The notes: generated by a model from the letters alone, not told the origin. A stretch of 64,000 nt of DNA from Lithospermum erythrorhizon (GCA_019722365.1 JADFUC010002355.1:1-64000); one strand, 5' to 3'; shown: positions 46,955 through 60,540, counted from the stretch's first letter. Numbers and translations: made by a program.

Positions 46955-48640
46955 GTGAAGTTGTTGAATGTTATTCTCCTAGCAATGAAAAGTCATGGCG
47001 CTCTCTCGTGTTCAAAACAGTTGAAGAAATTAAGGATTTCTATGGTCATTATGCATATAGAACTGATTTTTTCTATCCGAAGTTTTTTGAAGTCTAGGTA
47101 CAATTCACGAAACAAAAATTATGATAGAGTACACTATGTTCGGTATGTAATAAATGGATTCAAAAAGGGCAAATTCTTCTTAATCCTAGAAACGCATCAT
47201 ACGATAGTCCCATACTTGTTGAGGTCGAGAAAGTGAAAGAAAAACCCGAGGAAAGGCTTCACAAGTAGCGCCGGAATCTTTTTGGAAGTTTCTCGATGAA
47301 AGTGCGAATGTTTACAGGATATATAAATGGGAAGGGGCTCACACTCATAAATTACATAAAACGGAGCATTTGCGGTACTTGAGATCTTTTCGACGTGTTA
47401 CTGAAGCTCAAGGACAGGTTGCCGCGGATAAATTCTAAAGCTTGGACAAGTCAATGGTAACTTCGTGACAAGCTTACGCTAAGTGGTTTGCAAGGATGCA
47501 TCTTGTTTCGATTCTCGGATCTAAAAACTATCTAATGACAATTGGCCAAAAGGAGACGGTTGTTAAGCAAATGTAGTTCAAGAATTCCTTAGAACGGCTC
47601 TTCAAACCGCTTTTTTTATGATATAAGTCGACGCGTAATATACTTAGCATTTTTGGTCCGAATACGGCATTATGCAACTAGATTATTCATTGTTTGGCGA
47701 TGTCATTAGTTTTGATACAACGTACAGAACAAACAATCAATATCGACCATTAGGTTTGTGCTTGTAAGTTACAGCTGCATTTCTTGGATTTGATAATCAT
47801 TAGTTGTAACTCTTCTGAATCTTTCAAACATTTTAGTATTATCATACTCATTCTTTTCTGATTTTGTTGTGTTAACGTTTCAGCTGCATTTCTTGGATTT
47901 GATAATCATCGTAAGAGTGTATTATTTGGTGCTGCGCTTTTGTATGATGAGACCGCACCTACATTTGATTGGCTATTCACTACATTCTCGTTGTACGAAG
48001 AATAAGAAATCTCAAACGATATATACGCATTCTCGTGCCACTACATCACAAGTCTATTCCTAATATTTTTAAGGTATTTTTCGTTTGGTCTGTTCATGGC
48101 ATGGGAGAATGCAAAGAAAATCTAGGTTCTCGTGCAAACAAGGTATCTTTGATTTGTGTTTACATCATTCAGTTTCCTATGTATTTATTTAAGCCGATTT
48201 TTGAGTTCAATTGAATTCTGATGTCGACTATTGTTTTAATGGAAGGCCTATGTCGAAGCTTAGTGGCTTGCATTTATGAGAATCGCATTCGGTCTCACCA
48301 AGCGAAGTCATTTTTACTACTTGGCTCAAGACAACTCACTAAGTTGAAGCCTTTTAATGCCTTCCCTTCAGATTTCTGTACCATTCATTGTTCCGCTTTT
48401 TAGTCATTTCAATGTTATGGTCCAAAGGATGAGGGAGAATCATGCTGATTTGGACTTCAAGGCTGCTAACACTAGAACAAAAAATAATTATCCCAAAAAC
48501 CATCTTATGCGGTCTGTTGTAAACAAGTACACTCCAACTTCATTTGCATTTATTCACAAGTATATCTCTTCGCTCAAATACTATTACGAGGAAGACACCG
48601 ATGAAAAACTCTATGGATATACGAGTATAAATACAAATCT
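46955..48640 (+). pseudogene. FAR1/FHY3-like MULE transposase, decayed
   Basis: Plus-strand blocks in family order: an N-terminal FAR1-type DNA-binding region (KTVEEIKDFYGHYAYRTDFF; later KWEGAHTHKLHKTEHLRYL), then the MULE transposase core at 47,690-47,990 (YSLFGDVISFDTTYRTN with the first catalytic Asp; GFDNHRKSVLFGAALLYDET; FDWLFTTF). After that come GECKENLGSRANK near 48,100 and a C-terminal block at 48,390-48,600 (FSHFNVMVQRMRENHADLDF; VVNKYTPTSFAFIHKYISSL). Many stops and frame changes lie between. FAR1-like genes are domesticated Mutator transposases, but the decay and the lack of introns in order suggest an old transposon copy rather than a working regulator. Confidence 0.8.
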
Positions 48641-48759
48641 ATAGATCCGTGATTTTAAAGTGCTTACTACATTATTCAAATATACACACATAATCGCAAT
48701 ATGTAAATTTATTAACAGAGTACTTACAATGCAAATGGAGTAAATTCCACAAAAAATTC

Positions 48760-49597
48760 ATTACGCTTCAAATTGGCCAACGTGAATTTGACTTCCCTTC
48801 ACTCCTTGTTATCAATCGTAGGATATCTCTAGTTTATCCACACCAGAGAGGTTGAATCAAGAACCGATTTATGCTAGTAAACAAGTGTTGAACAAAACCA
48901 AAAACCCAAAGAAAATTCTCTTTGGGAGTAAATCTGGCCAAGTGGGGGGGCGGCTTAGGTTTTTTTTATGAAAGATTATTATTCTTCTTTGGTGTCATGA
49001 AAACCCTAAAGCCTACTTATATGTGGCTATGTTAAAACAAACCTCGATAAGCAACCCGTTAAGTATTAGTTGACTCAACTCTATTAGCTCATAAGACACT
49101 AATGAAGTCAAGCATGAGTTGAACTATTTAATTAGCTCAATTAAATAGCAATGAAGTCAATATCAATAATCTTCATGTTATCGATAAATACTAAATTACT
49201 CGAATCCAATTAAATAACTATTTAATTGATCATTTGTTCAATCGACATTATACACAAAATGTAATTCCTCAGAATCGGTAAATACATTTCAATTATAAGT
49301 TCTCTTTAATTTCATACGAAATATAACTCAACGCCACCGTATGCGGCGCCAACCTTCAGGTCGATAATAAAAAGTTGTAGTTACTAATAATTGACCAATT
49401 ACTATTATTATAACGACACGAGTAAGCATTCCAAGAATCGCCATAACCCCTTTTTTAAATTATCATGGTAACTCACACTAGTAATATACAATTACTAAGT
49501 TCCGATAATCACATTTAACCTAACCGGTAAAATGAATCGATACACAATTGCCGCAACGGGCATAATAAATGGAATCAATTTTCATCGATTTCCAACA
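48760..49597 (-). repeat. 3' LTR of copia element 3
   Basis: On the minus strand it starts TGTTGGAAATCGATG and TTTATTATGCCCG, and it continues with an ACTAGTG..GAGTTACCATGATAA region and AATAATAGTAATTGGTCAAT, matching 33,994-34,844. The left end is approximate; the two copies diverge in the last 200 bases. Confidence 0.75.
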
Positions 49598-50692
49598 CTT
49601 CACTTGCCTCGACGACACTTCATACACCCATTTATCACGCGATCTCTGGGCCGTAGGCTAACCATAAGAAGCGCCACATGAAACACGCACAACTTTCTTA
49701 CTCTCGAGTATGAACCGAATAAGCATTTATATCCCATAAACCAATCAAGCACTAACCGCAAGGAGAGGCCTAAGATCTTCCTTTGCATACTATGACGACA
49801 AATCCTCCCAATATATCAACATCTATCGGTACATCTTCGCTGTGCGACCCAACATATGCCGTTATAATCCCCGCTTAAGGCGCACGCTTGTCATAGTCAA
49901 AGCACAGAGCTTCAGATAACATGTATAGTCATATATATCGCAGGTCTCGCACTGACGACCTAAAATTTAAACAAATGTCATAGACACGATATACATATCT
50001 TCTATGAATTGCTTCGGGTCATACCAGCCCCCACCACCAGACCGGCAATTTCACGGTATCGATCTAGTCCTACGTGCTAACATGATCAATCTTGATCACT
50101 AATCAAAATACCATGTTAATATGATGCTTGTCGCCTCAACTAATGCCATCTCACCAAGGCCTTTTGGCTATCCTATGTTTCTAGGCTCAAGAGGCGTAAT
50201 TACCGTACTCATGTTACATCTCTAGAAAACATGTACTAACCTAGGGATTTAACTCACTCATCGAGGATACACTAATTTATATTATATATAAATCTAAACA
50301 TATAGACATATAAAACAAATATATTAAAATATAAGAAGCTAATAATATTCAAATATTTGTTCACATAACACAATAGATACATACGTACTCCCACTTAACC
50401 TAACACCTCTCGCGGCTATCTCGCTTAAGACCTATGTTCGCCGCATGCTCATCATGCTTGCCCTAATTTAGTGGTTTAGCGGCGGGTCAGCTTACTGGCC
50501 TCGCTTTCTACTTTACATACTTTGACATCACCTCTATCAAACATATTTCAATCGCCGATACTTTCTGGCACGCGCTTGGATTTGCAGGGACGTGCTCGCT
50601 CCTTAGTCGAGCTATTGCCCCATTGTCACAAAGCAACTCCAATCGGTCCCTCAATGCTAGGTACTACACCAAGTTCCGCTACTCTAATTTCT

Positions 50693-52000
50693 TTATCCAA
50701 CATGCTTCTTTAGCCAGACAAGGATGCATTTCCGTATTCGTGGTAGAATCGGCACAAAGATTGCTTGGGAACTCCTCCAAGATATCGATTCACCGGGCTG
50801 GTGACAAAATACATATCCGCATCGGGAACGATAGTCGCCTCTATCAATTTGAAAACTCGGGCGCTTGTACCTCACACACGTTAACTTTTCATTTCCACCA
50901 TATACCAAGAATGCATCTTTGGGCTCTTTTCTCGATACTTCAAGATGCATCTTCATCGCAACTGCTGGCTTTCACCGGATTAGCTCGTTGCATTCATCGG
51001 GTTATGCTACCCATACGACACACGTCTAGTGCACAACATGATACACATGGATCCTAATGTCAAGCTGGGTAGTGTATGTCTCTTCATTATGTTCATCTCA
51101 AAGACTAAGTAGCTGATACCGTGGCTCGCTGAAGTTGAACTCCATGTCTCATGGGAGATTACCTCTTCAATTACTCATGTTGAACCTTTGTACCTTATTC
51201 ACATAAGTATCCCGACAAAGCCCAATCAACCTCCCTGCCTCGACCCTAAGTGGGATCTTTATTCCAGCATATATCAAGGCTTTCGCCCAAGTCCTTCATC
51301 GAGAAACATTTGCACGCCCAATCCTTGACCGAGTTTAGTAACTCTACGCTTTTTTCCAATGATAAGTATGTCACCCATATGTGACTATGAACACATAACT
51401 CCCACTTACCTTCTTGTATACACAAGATTCTTCTTCTGCTTCGATGAAACCAAACTCTTGATTGATTCATCAAAACGTAGATTCCAAATCAAGTGGATGC
51501 CCGGCTTAAGACCATAAATGAACTTTGCAACTTGCATACCTTCTTAGATCCTTTAGGACACGCGAAGCCCGGAGGCTGTACTATGTACACATCTTCCTAA
51601 ATTTCCATTCAGAAAACAAATTTTACATCTATTTGCCATATTTCATAGTCATGAAATGTGCAAAGAATGGCTAAGATTATCCGATGGATTTAAGCATAGC
51701 CATCGCTTGTGCAAAGCTCATTACAGTTCACTGCGAACTTGTTTGAAACCTTTCGCTACAAGTCTGGGCTTTCAAAATATCAACGCTTCCATCTTTATCA
51801 TGTTTCTTCTCTTAAATACCCATTTACATTCAATAGGCGGTACCCCATTTCCGTAAATCCAACAAGGACCAAACCTCATTTTGGTACATAGAATCCATCT
51901 CAGACGCATGGCTATTTGCCATTTGCTCCAAGATCCTTGTTATTCATATTTCTTCTTTGTAAAGTTAAGCTGGCTCGCCACTTTCAATGACGCAAAGCTT
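50693..52000 (-). pseudogene. Copia element 3 reverse transcriptase and RNase H remains
   Basis: The 50,693-50,956 frame contains EPKDAFLVYGGNEKL and YRSRCGYVFCHQPGESISW, recognisable copia RT/RNase H linker and RNase H motifs. 51,246-51,473 contains RIGRANVSR/KCFSMKDLGES-type sequence following the active-site region, where YVDD has been replaced by a stop-containing stretch (TATGGGTGACATAC). 51,760-51,860 carries the MLKSI region. All are out of frame with one another. Confidence 0.7.
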
Positions 52001-52399
52001 CACCATACGAGCGCCGGGTTCGTGGCATCCCCTTGGATATCCTAAGGGTCGTTCTTCCGCGCTTACGCGGATCAAGAACTGGTCTTCTATGAAAGAAAGT
52101 ACCACCTCTATATGCCGACGCTCTACATTGGGGATGATCGAATCGATTTCATAAGCTGGAGCTCATCAAGATGAACACCATTGGCTTCTAGTCCTTCTGA
52201 CAAATATTCGCCTTCATGAATACCTGCTCTATAAATTTAAGATTTGCCCTCCGTCTGTAGAAGTAGTAACTAATCAAGCCCTTGGATATCCTTTAAATAA
52301 AGATTTGCCTGATTCACAAGTTTATCTTTTGTTACCTTAACGTAAGCTCCACCTCAAAATTTAATCGAGAATCTTTATTGTCTTCGTTCACTGGTTTCT

Positions 52400-52750
52400 T
52401 TGTGATTTCATTTTGGAATTCCTTTTCAAAGGACTCCGTGCTCGTGTCTCTTACCATATACACAAACCGCATCTACCGTGAATCAATTTAAACGTAACGT
52501 AAGTGCTTATAACCTCCTCGCAGACGTGTTCATCGCCCACATACGAGTGTGTATGATCCCTAATAAATTACTTGGCCCTTTCATTTAAGCGTTGAAAGGT
52601 ATTTCGTCATTTTGCTCAAAAGGCAAGTACCGCCACTTATCGTGATGATTCATACCCAAACCTTCATTTATTTCACCGGAGCCGAGTTTCTTAATTCGGC
52701 TCTCAATGTGACCTAGTTTGCAATGCCATGTATATTTGGTTTAAGTCGTT
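52400..52750 (-). pseudogene. Copia element 3 integrase remains
   Basis: Minus strand at about 52,735-52,500: WHCKLGHIESRIKKLGSG, the GAG-pre-integrase HHCC start, followed by GPSNLLGIIHTRMWAMN, which carries the position of the first integrase Asp as Arg. Broken frame. Confidence 0.65.
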
Positions 52751-53214
52751 AGCTTATTCCGCTTTAAGTTTATGTTTATATGACTCATTAACTACGCTCT
52801 AAAACGTATAATCATTTTGAAGCGGAGTATGTACCAAACACTTCTTCAAGTTCCCGGTGACCTAAATCTACTCCTGTGATTCACTCAAAATGAAAACCAT
52901 CATTATTCAAAAATGTAAATAGAAAAACAATATCTCGCAATCAGAAAATATGTTGAAACCAAAGATAAGTTAAAAAAAACAACGCCTCATGTTTAAAACT
53001 AACGGAGTCCTACCGCAGTGGGCCGTAACCTCGCTACCATTTCCCACACGTAGATTCATTTCTCCTCTTTCAAGTCTTCTACTTGGACTTCGAAGTTCCC
53101 CGTGATATTAATAAATATAAGAACCACACAAATCGGGTGTCTGAAGACTCACTTAAGAGAATTAGAAGTTGTACAAACTTCAATAACATACATACTAGGC
53201 TGAAGCGATCGAGA

Positions 53215-53960
53215 TCATTCTTCCTCCATCATCCGTGAATTCCCAGGCCTGGTAATTTCCAGCCGACCTAGGTTTCCACAATAACGACACTTGCCATCCT
53301 TCTTAGCTCCTCCCTTTCCAAAGAATCCTCGATTACTAGAACCCTTGGCTCCGGCTGTAACCGCTTCTTTTGGACCACTCAAACAAGGAGTGTAAGTTTT
53401 AGTCTTACCTGTGTCTGCCTCAAAGAATTTTATACGCTTCGTTTCGAGATAACTCAAACTTCAGGCATATTGAAGTTCATATAAACCGAGAGAATTTGTC
53501 TAGAAGAGACATCGTGACGGTATCCACAAATGGAGACACCGGTGCCTGTATGCTGAGTCGTGACGATCAAGCCAATCATTTTAATGACATGGTGGTTGCG
53601 GCCCCGTCTGCTCCCAACTCGGCCCACGAGATCACAAGCTTCCTTTCGAACAATTCTCAAGTTGCTTGTGATAGTCATATAGCCGCTAATTTTTCATATT
53701 GAATTTGGAACGAAGGTTCCATATTGGCAAGCAATGGTATTATCGTATATCCATAACATCGCATCAGGCGTTTATCCCTTTTCCGACGAGGCACTCATCA
53801 TTAGGTTTCGCAGTAGAACCTTATCGCTCATCACGTATTTAGTCCTCTCTCGAGAAATTCATTCTTGCTGGTGACCACTCAATAAAATTCGAGTTATTCA
53901 CTATGCAATTTTCAAGTGCCGAGCGAAGCGAAGTTCTAGAGCAAGAATAGTGGTAGCCAT
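53215..53960 (-). pseudogene. Copia element 3 gag remains
   Basis: 53,215-53,457 has KRIKFFEADTGKTK, a glycine/lysine-rich linker and CRYCGNLGRLEITRPGN, a zinc knuckle whose His and last Cys are lost. 53,454-53,678 is a further part of the same region in another frame. Confidence 0.6.
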
Positions 53961-53990
53961 ATTAATTCTACAAGAATAAGTAAATAAAAT

Positions 53991-55156
53991 ACTAGAATCA
54001 AGAACTATCATACAACACTTACAAATAAATTGTAAAGCAAATACTAATACTTCCGCACTAAATATATTAGTATCAAGCACTCATTATAATTTAAATTCAA
54101 AATGCAACGTTATTATTTTTGAATCTAGTATAATAGTAGGTTGTCAAACCAATTATGTAAAACTACATAACTTCTGTGGTCACTAGTATCTTCTTACAAG
54201 ATGCTACTCAACATTTGTATCTCCAAAAACCGGTTAACATACCAATTAAACCAGTTGCTACTTGATCGACTTCATCTAAAGCCCACAACGTTAGTGAAAT
54301 CACTAACATGAACCATTGTCATATCAAATGCAATATTGTAACACCCAGCCATCACTTGGCAGGTCCAATTAATGCAATTGATTGCACAACTTTAAAAATT
54401 GGCTTCATACTTTGCTTAAATTTTAATGTGTGAGATTATTATTACTTTGTTTTTCATTTACTCATGCATACTAGCACATAACTGCTGAATATACGCAACA
54501 ATCTAAAAAGTTAAAACAAGTAATACACATTCAAGAGATATAATGATATGGCCCCTAGAACCTATTACAAGTATTTATCAAATACTAACATAAGTCCTAA
54601 TTCTCAGATCTTGTACTTCCGATCCAACCGAAAGTCCAATTAAGTAATTACTCACTGAAATTATTCTAATATCTTTTACTTGTTAATATTTATATACTAA
54701 ATCCCATCTTAGACAAATTTCAAGCTTCGGTAAAACAATAAATAAATAAATACAAGAAAAAATATGACTCGTATGTCATTTATAACATTACGGTCATAAT
54801 CGGAAAAACGGGCCATATCTATATAGCATCTATTCCAATCACCATTACAAAATATGCATGACTTTATTAAATCATATAAACGAACTTATCAAATATTTTA
54901 AAATGGAATTGGAAAATGCATGTTCAGAATTATCAAATTAATTAATCCATGTAATTACACATATTAAAATTAATTAATATAAACTCAATTATCATATACA
55001 TGTCAATTAATAATTATTACCAATAATTATTAACCATATACATATTGTAGAAAATATTTATCACAAATATATTCTAAAATATATTAAGTAGTGAAATTGT
55101 TACCATAATTGTTATATCACTTTTAAATTAATTTAAAAGATATAATATAAAGGAAA
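53991..55156. other. AT-rich DNA between copia element 3 and the gypsy element
   Basis: No gene or RNA recognised; A/T-rich with many short ATTAATTAAT-type runs. TGTAACACCCAGCCATCACT at about 54,345 resembles an LTR start but no partner was found. Confidence 0.4.
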
Positions 55157-57526
55157 TTAATAACCTGCTACGAAAAAAAAAAAAATTTAATTTTTCGGCC
55201 GGCGCTGACCCGGATAATATAATAATTTCGATGACAATATTATTTCGCAAAATTTTGAGCCAAATTACATTTATAATTTAGTAGTTTTTGCCATGGGAAT
55301 ATTTTATCTTTTGGAATCTAAGTCATGAGATTTAAGACGATAAAATGAGCACTAACCCAAAACCTAACGACTCGAGTTTTTTAAATATCTATCAACACTT
55401 ATCTTCCACATCATCATAATCAAGTTCGTTTCTTCCCTTTCTTCTCTCTCGCCGCAGTAAGCCCCTCCCCTTAAAAAATTTTTCCATTTCTCTTCGGATT
55501 ACGCCAAACTCAAGATCAAGCCAGAATATCGTTTCTCCCTATCATTATCTTCGAAAGGCGTATGAAAGTTCAAGTCTTTCGAGATATTTCTGGTTTCCTC
55601 GATAATGGTTGACTTTTAGTTGACTTTTCCATAATTCAATTTTATGATGAATCTTACTTGGTTACGTGGTTACGGACGATAAGGCTGACACTGTGATTTA
55701 GAGTGTCAAGCTTTGAGAATGTTATGGCCGGGTTGACTTTTTAGGTTTTCAAGCTGACTTTTCGTTGATATTTTCTAAGACTTTAAATGTAGGAGGTTAT
55801 GTCAGACCTTATTATAGTTATCGCGATATTAAATCGGGTGATTTAAAATTGATTAAAGTGCTTAGGTTGAAAGTGTTAATTCCAAGTCGAAGTTATAATT
55901 GATATTTCGAGTATAGGTTGTTAACATGGACTCGCTTTGGATTAACTAAAATGATTTATAAGTTGATTTGTAATGATTAAGTAATCGATGGAATTATAGC
56001 GGGGGATCGATTGGGTTGTGTCCGACGGGATTATAATTCGACAGTTTATCCGTCATGTTAGATCAAGTAGATAGTTCCCAAGAGTCAAGGCGATTCGTAA
56101 CGCCGCATAAGAAGCAGTCTTGGATTATACTTTCTCGGGTGTTGTTTAGCGCCGATCGTGAAAAGGGCGCTACTCATTGACTGCTGGGTTTCAAAATAAG
56201 AGAAGCAGTACTATCTCTACTCGCGTTATGATTACGGAGAATGACATACATGTAATTGTTATATGATTACGTGATTATATTATGTATGCCACATTGATTG
56301 AGGCAATAGTCAACTCCCAACCGAGACATTTCGGCCTTTGTCGGCACTTATGATACCGTGGCTCACGGCTTATCAGGTTTGACTTCATTTATCATGAGAG
56401 ATGTTTCAGCGTGCTCGATATTGTCTGGGGAGCAGTAGTAGCTGTTATCGTAGAGGTGATAGTTGTGAGTTATGTACGACTTGAGGCTTACTCGAGTATC
56501 GTGATTTGACTTATATCACAGATTGGGGTTAAAGTACTCTCCTTCCTCGTTGGTGATACGCCACCTATTACGCGCCTCTATACTTAGTGTATATGTACGC
56601 GTGCCTTATACTTCAAGTGTATACCGTATACTTTAGTGTATAAGAGCGGTGTGCCTTATACTTAGTGTATAAGAGTGCGCCGCTTCTGTACTTAGTGTAG
56701 ATGAGCTGAATGGCCTTTATACTTTGTGTATGGCCTTATACTTTGTGTATAAGCGGGGTTTTGGCCTTATACCGCGGTATAAGCACGCGACTATTGATTA
56801 GTCCATTCCCCGCAGTAGACGGATTGAGACATATGTGCATTGTAGGACGGTATACCAAAGGGATATGTAGAGATGAGGTTCGACGACTGTAGTTTTAGTC
56901 GCTGGCGAGTCTATTGATTTTTCCGAATTGGCGTGTTTGTCGGCATTTCTATTATATCTTCACGTATTATGTCCGAGATTTAATTATGTCGTATGACCTT
57001 TTAGTAGTCCCGATATATGTATTTTATTCATATTTGACTATTATATTATTGATTGACTCGTCTGCATGCAGCTTCACCCGCTAAGTTTCACTAAGCTTCG
57101 CTGCTTACACTTTTCGCATCGGGGCGCATTTCTATCGCGCTGTGTCGACAAAGCACAGCCAAGAGGTCAAGCCAGTAGTTTTGTTCCGAGCCAAAGCAGC
57201 ACGTATGCAGGATCCTCACGCCCGATTTGATGCTGTCATTAACTTTAGCCTCACGCTTGTCATTTTGTATTCTCGAGTACGCATTTACTTTCAGAAGCCT
57301 CGCCAAAGATTACTTTATTTCAGATATGTTTTGTATATATTTATGGGTCGGGTCGCTTCGAGCATCACCGACGGATTATAAATTTTACAAACTGTTTTGT
57401 TTGGGAAACTTGACTGTGATCACATTTTTGGATGAAAAGAATTGTGTTTTAAATCGAGTCGGCCCATCGGTTTGCGACTTTGCACTGATTTTAATGACTC
57501 TCACTGTGGCGGCCGACCTCAAGTGT
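55157..57526 (+). repeat. 5' LTR of the gypsy element
   Basis: AATAACC start, AATTTCGATGACAATATTAT, TTTTTGCCATGG, TTGACTTTTAGTTGAC at about 55,610, the palindromic minisatellite at 56,575-56,790 and GGCGGCCGACC near the end match the solo LTRs. Confidence 0.82.
56575..56790 (+). repeat. Palindromic minisatellite in the gypsy 5' LTR
   Basis: About seven units of TATACTTAGTGTATAAG type, including TATACTTTGTGTATAAGCG variants, at the same position as in the solo LTRs. Confidence 0.8.
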
Positions 57527-58930
57527 CGCTCCACTTTGCAGATCGAGCTAGTTTCGGGACATTGGGTATCTGGTCGCGCTATCGACTGCTTTTTTCTTGA
57601 GTCAGTTGCTGTGTCTTTTGCAAAAGTCCGAGTCTTTTCTTTGTCATAAGACTTTGAGGATGTCACCCAGAGTTCGAGGGCGGTGGTAGCCGAGCGCCAG
57701 AGTAGCCCGCAGAGTCGAGTCGGGTAAGGGTATACCACACGAAGCATGCTGACCAAATAGGTCCGGAGGCGCAATTTTCCTCGAGCATGTCGGTGAGGCC
57801 GGTGTAGACCTCGCAGAGGAGAGGCGAATGACGTACGAGCAACAGGGGGTCGAATTCTGCAGAGTGTTTGTTTGATCGGTTTCCTCACAGGATCTGACAA
57901 GCCATAGTGGGGTTCGCCGTGAGCAGCTATTTAGTTCATCCGAGATATGAAGTCTATCTTTGAGCCGACGGGGATTGCGGGCGGCATTTGCAGTCAAGCT
58001 CACATTTATCGACTCTCACGGTGCGCCTGTGATCAAGGGAGAATCCCGAAGGCCTCTCGATCATGGTAGGAGTGTCTGGGCGTGTCCCGGGAGCGATTTA
58101 CAGCTCTTCCTGGAGAATTATTTCTTAGAAACCCATATGGCGGCCTCTGGAGAGAGAGTCGATTTCATCGAATTCGTGGTTCGAGGTCAATGGGAGGCGT
58201 ATGAGTAGAATCGCTCAGCCGATCTGTGTTTACTACTTGTCGATGTTTTTCCGTAGAGTAAGAGGACTGCTGAGCCTGCACGTAATGATTGAGATACGTC
58301 ACTGCATCTACTGATGGATTTTACTAGTTTCCATGCACCCAGCCCTGGAAGATGGAAATGGAGTCGATGTGAGCCGTAGGCGAGCTGGATCAAGTGAGAA
58401 ATGACTCCAGACTTTCTTTCCGGCAGTCTTCTAAATTTGGGAAGTTCGTGAGAAGGACGGACCAAATAGCCGCCCCAGCAAAGTCACTTAAGCCTGGCCT
58501 CCCGAAGGCCACTGAAGTTGTGCTACTACTCCTTCTCGCACGGCTACGCCCCCATGGCATCCCATGGGTCCGTGAGTAGTCTTCGGGGTCCGCAGAGGTA
58601 TCCGTTGTTACCGCCAAGGTCGACGTGTGACAGCAGCCAGATTGCCGAGTAGGCGGTCTTATGCTATCGATACAAGCAGCCCAATGGCATTTGGCTTAAG
58701 GAGTTGTCCCTGGGCCTGCAGGGGGGAGGCGCTATACTTCAAAGAATAGTCACCGCCGAGGCGGTTATCGTGAGTCGTGGTGGTTTATCTGCCGCGAGGC
58801 CGGGATACTGGAGCGAGGACTTCGTGAGGAGCGCCGGCTACCGAGCTGAGTCGGGGTCGAGGCCAGATTCACGCCGTTACTCAATGTGAGGCACAGATAC
58901 CCCTGCAGCCGCGATGCGCATTAATTATTT
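57527..58930 (+). pseudogene. Presumed gag region of the gypsy element
   Basis: GC-richer DNA between the 5' LTR and the protease remains, the place of gag in this class. No conserved gag or zinc-knuckle motif could be recognised in any frame, so the call rests on position only. Open frames on both strands here are short and contradictory. Confidence 0.35.
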
Positions 58931-59300
58931 CGTATGATATCGAGGCCGTAAGGCCAGATGATTCTCGGGGCTACGATTCTTTCGCTTCTCAGTTTATTTC
59001 GCCTATATGTATGTCACAGGCCTTGCCCTGTTGCATCGAGATTATGACAATTGCAGGGGAGGCCGCCAAGTGTTAGATTTACATGTAGACCGGCCCTTGA
59101 TTGTTTGTGGTCGGGCTGTTGTCGTGGGCTGATTTACTTCATTTCGAAGCTTCGATTTTGACTCATTCGTACGACTGGGTTTGGGGAAACATCATGCCGT
59201 TATTGATCGCCATCGGAAGGAGATTACTTTTTGTGGGTTCGGCACTGCATATCCGACATGGAGATGTAAAGATTTTGCCTTTCTAGCTTATATCAAGACT
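58931..59300 (+). pseudogene. Gypsy protease region
   Basis: Frames around 59,101-59,286 resemble the stretch that follows the aspartic protease site and leads into RT in plant gypsy elements: ADLLHFEAS and, in other frames, LGKHHAVIDRHRKEITF. Frameshifts divide it. Confidence 0.55.
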
Positions 59301-59389
59301 GAGGCTGTAAGATCGATTCTAGCTATTGGTTCGATACGTGGGTTGATTTAAGTGGTAAGAGGCGCATTAGAAGATGTACGGTCAGTTAG

Positions 59390-59950
59390 AGAAGTTCAAG
59401 GATGTTTTTCCAGGACTCCACGGGATTGCCGCCGAAAGTGGAGATCGAATTTGCTATCGAGGTTATTCTGCACGGCACCAATTTCTCCACCGCAGACAGA
59501 TGGCTCCAAATTTAGCTGCGTGAATCATGGACTCAAGCATGTGAGTCAGCTGACGTGATTCACGTAATCGAGCGTATCTCCGCAAGCACTCAGTGTTGTT
59601 TGTGAAAGAAGGATGGTTCGACGAGGCTGCATCACTATAGGCACGAATAAAGTGACCATTAAGAACCGATACCCATTGGCCTTAATTGACGATTTGTTCA
59701 TCACCAAGCGGATGCCATGTGTTCTCGAAGATTGATTTCATGTCCGTTATCATCAACAGGATCAAAGGAGGATATTCCAAATCGGCTTTCCGATCTCGTT
59801 ATGGACATTATGAATTTATAGCGATGCCATTTGGATCGACAAATCGCACCGGCGGCCTTTATGGATTGATGAACCCGTGTTTCTGGGAGTATCCGACGAA
59901 GCTCATGGGTGGTATTCATTGGACATATTCTCGATATATTCTGTAGGGAT
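59390..59950 (+). pseudogene. Gypsy reverse transcriptase
   Basis: From 59,390: FKDVFPGLH-type start, then KNRYPLALIDDLF-type sequence at about 59,660. The frame at 59,686-59,946 contains FRSRYGHYEFIAMPFGSTN, a hallmark of chromovirus/gypsy RT, and GLMNPCFWEY. The active-site region around 59,915 reads GIHWTYSRYI where FIDDILIYS would be expected, so both catalytic Asp residues are lost. Confidence 0.8.
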
Positions 59951-60229
59951 GCAGGAGTACGAGACATTTGCAGATTGTCGAGACCTGGATCGAAAGTTAG
60001 GAGTTTCTTGGGTGGCTACTTAAGCATTACGCGAGATTCACAAGCGACTTTTCCTTGATCAACGACGCTATCGACTGTGTCAATTCTAAAAGGGTTCCGC
60101 TTATTCGGGACGCATGATCATGGTGATCGCTTCTGCATTAAAGTGGGAAGTGACTGCCCAAATACAAGCGCATACCGTCTCCTCAAGCTCCGAGGGCTAC
60201 GTGATTTATGAGCCATGCTCGCAGACGTG

Positions 60230-60540
60230 ATCGCGCTGCGGTGTAATGCCAGTAACGGGAAGCGTGATCGCTTACGCCTCCCATTACTGGTAAAATCACG
60301 GTAAGAACTATCCCACCCATGATCTTGAGCTACTATTTTAGGCCTTCAAGGCTGAAGTTTGGGACATTATCTCAGATGGGGTTAAATGCCGATTTTCACC
60401 GATCATAAGAGTTTGGAAGCATTCACCGACGCAGAGATTTGAATTCGAGGCGTAGAGTGATTTGAGTTCATCGTTGATTATGACTTGATTATTGAGTACC
60501 ACCTGTGGAAAGAAATGTAATAAATTGACGCATCGAAGAG
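60230..60540 (+). pseudogene. Gypsy RNase H remains
   Basis: Plus-strand VIAYAS (60,265), HGKNYPTHDLELL (60,297-60,340), FTDHKSLEAFTD-type sequence (60,393-60,430) and VIDYDLIIEYHLWK-type sequence (60,470-60,510) follow the order of gypsy RNase H, with one or two frame changes. Confidence 0.75.

Larger units (their letters stand above)
48760..53990 (-). mobile_element. Ty1-copia element 3, decayed, 5' LTR missing
   Basis: Minus-strand copia element with a 3' LTR at about 48,760-49,597 and recognisable but heavily broken RNase H/RT (50,693-52,000), integrase (52,400-52,750) and gag (53,215-53,960) regions. No LTR copy was found to the right, where AT-rich DNA and the gypsy element begin. Its LTR family is the same as the LTR at 33,994-34,844. 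Confidence 0.78.

Noticed and set aside
54345..54380. LTR start TGTAACACCCAGCC as the missing 5' LTR of copia element 3
   Set aside because: It does not match the 3' LTR family (TGTTGGAAATC) and no partner or primer-binding site was found.
57385..58617. Several ORFs on both strands, some over 110 codons
   Set aside because: GC-rich gag-position sequence of the decayed gypsy element; frames overlap in conflicting directions and contain no recognisable motif.
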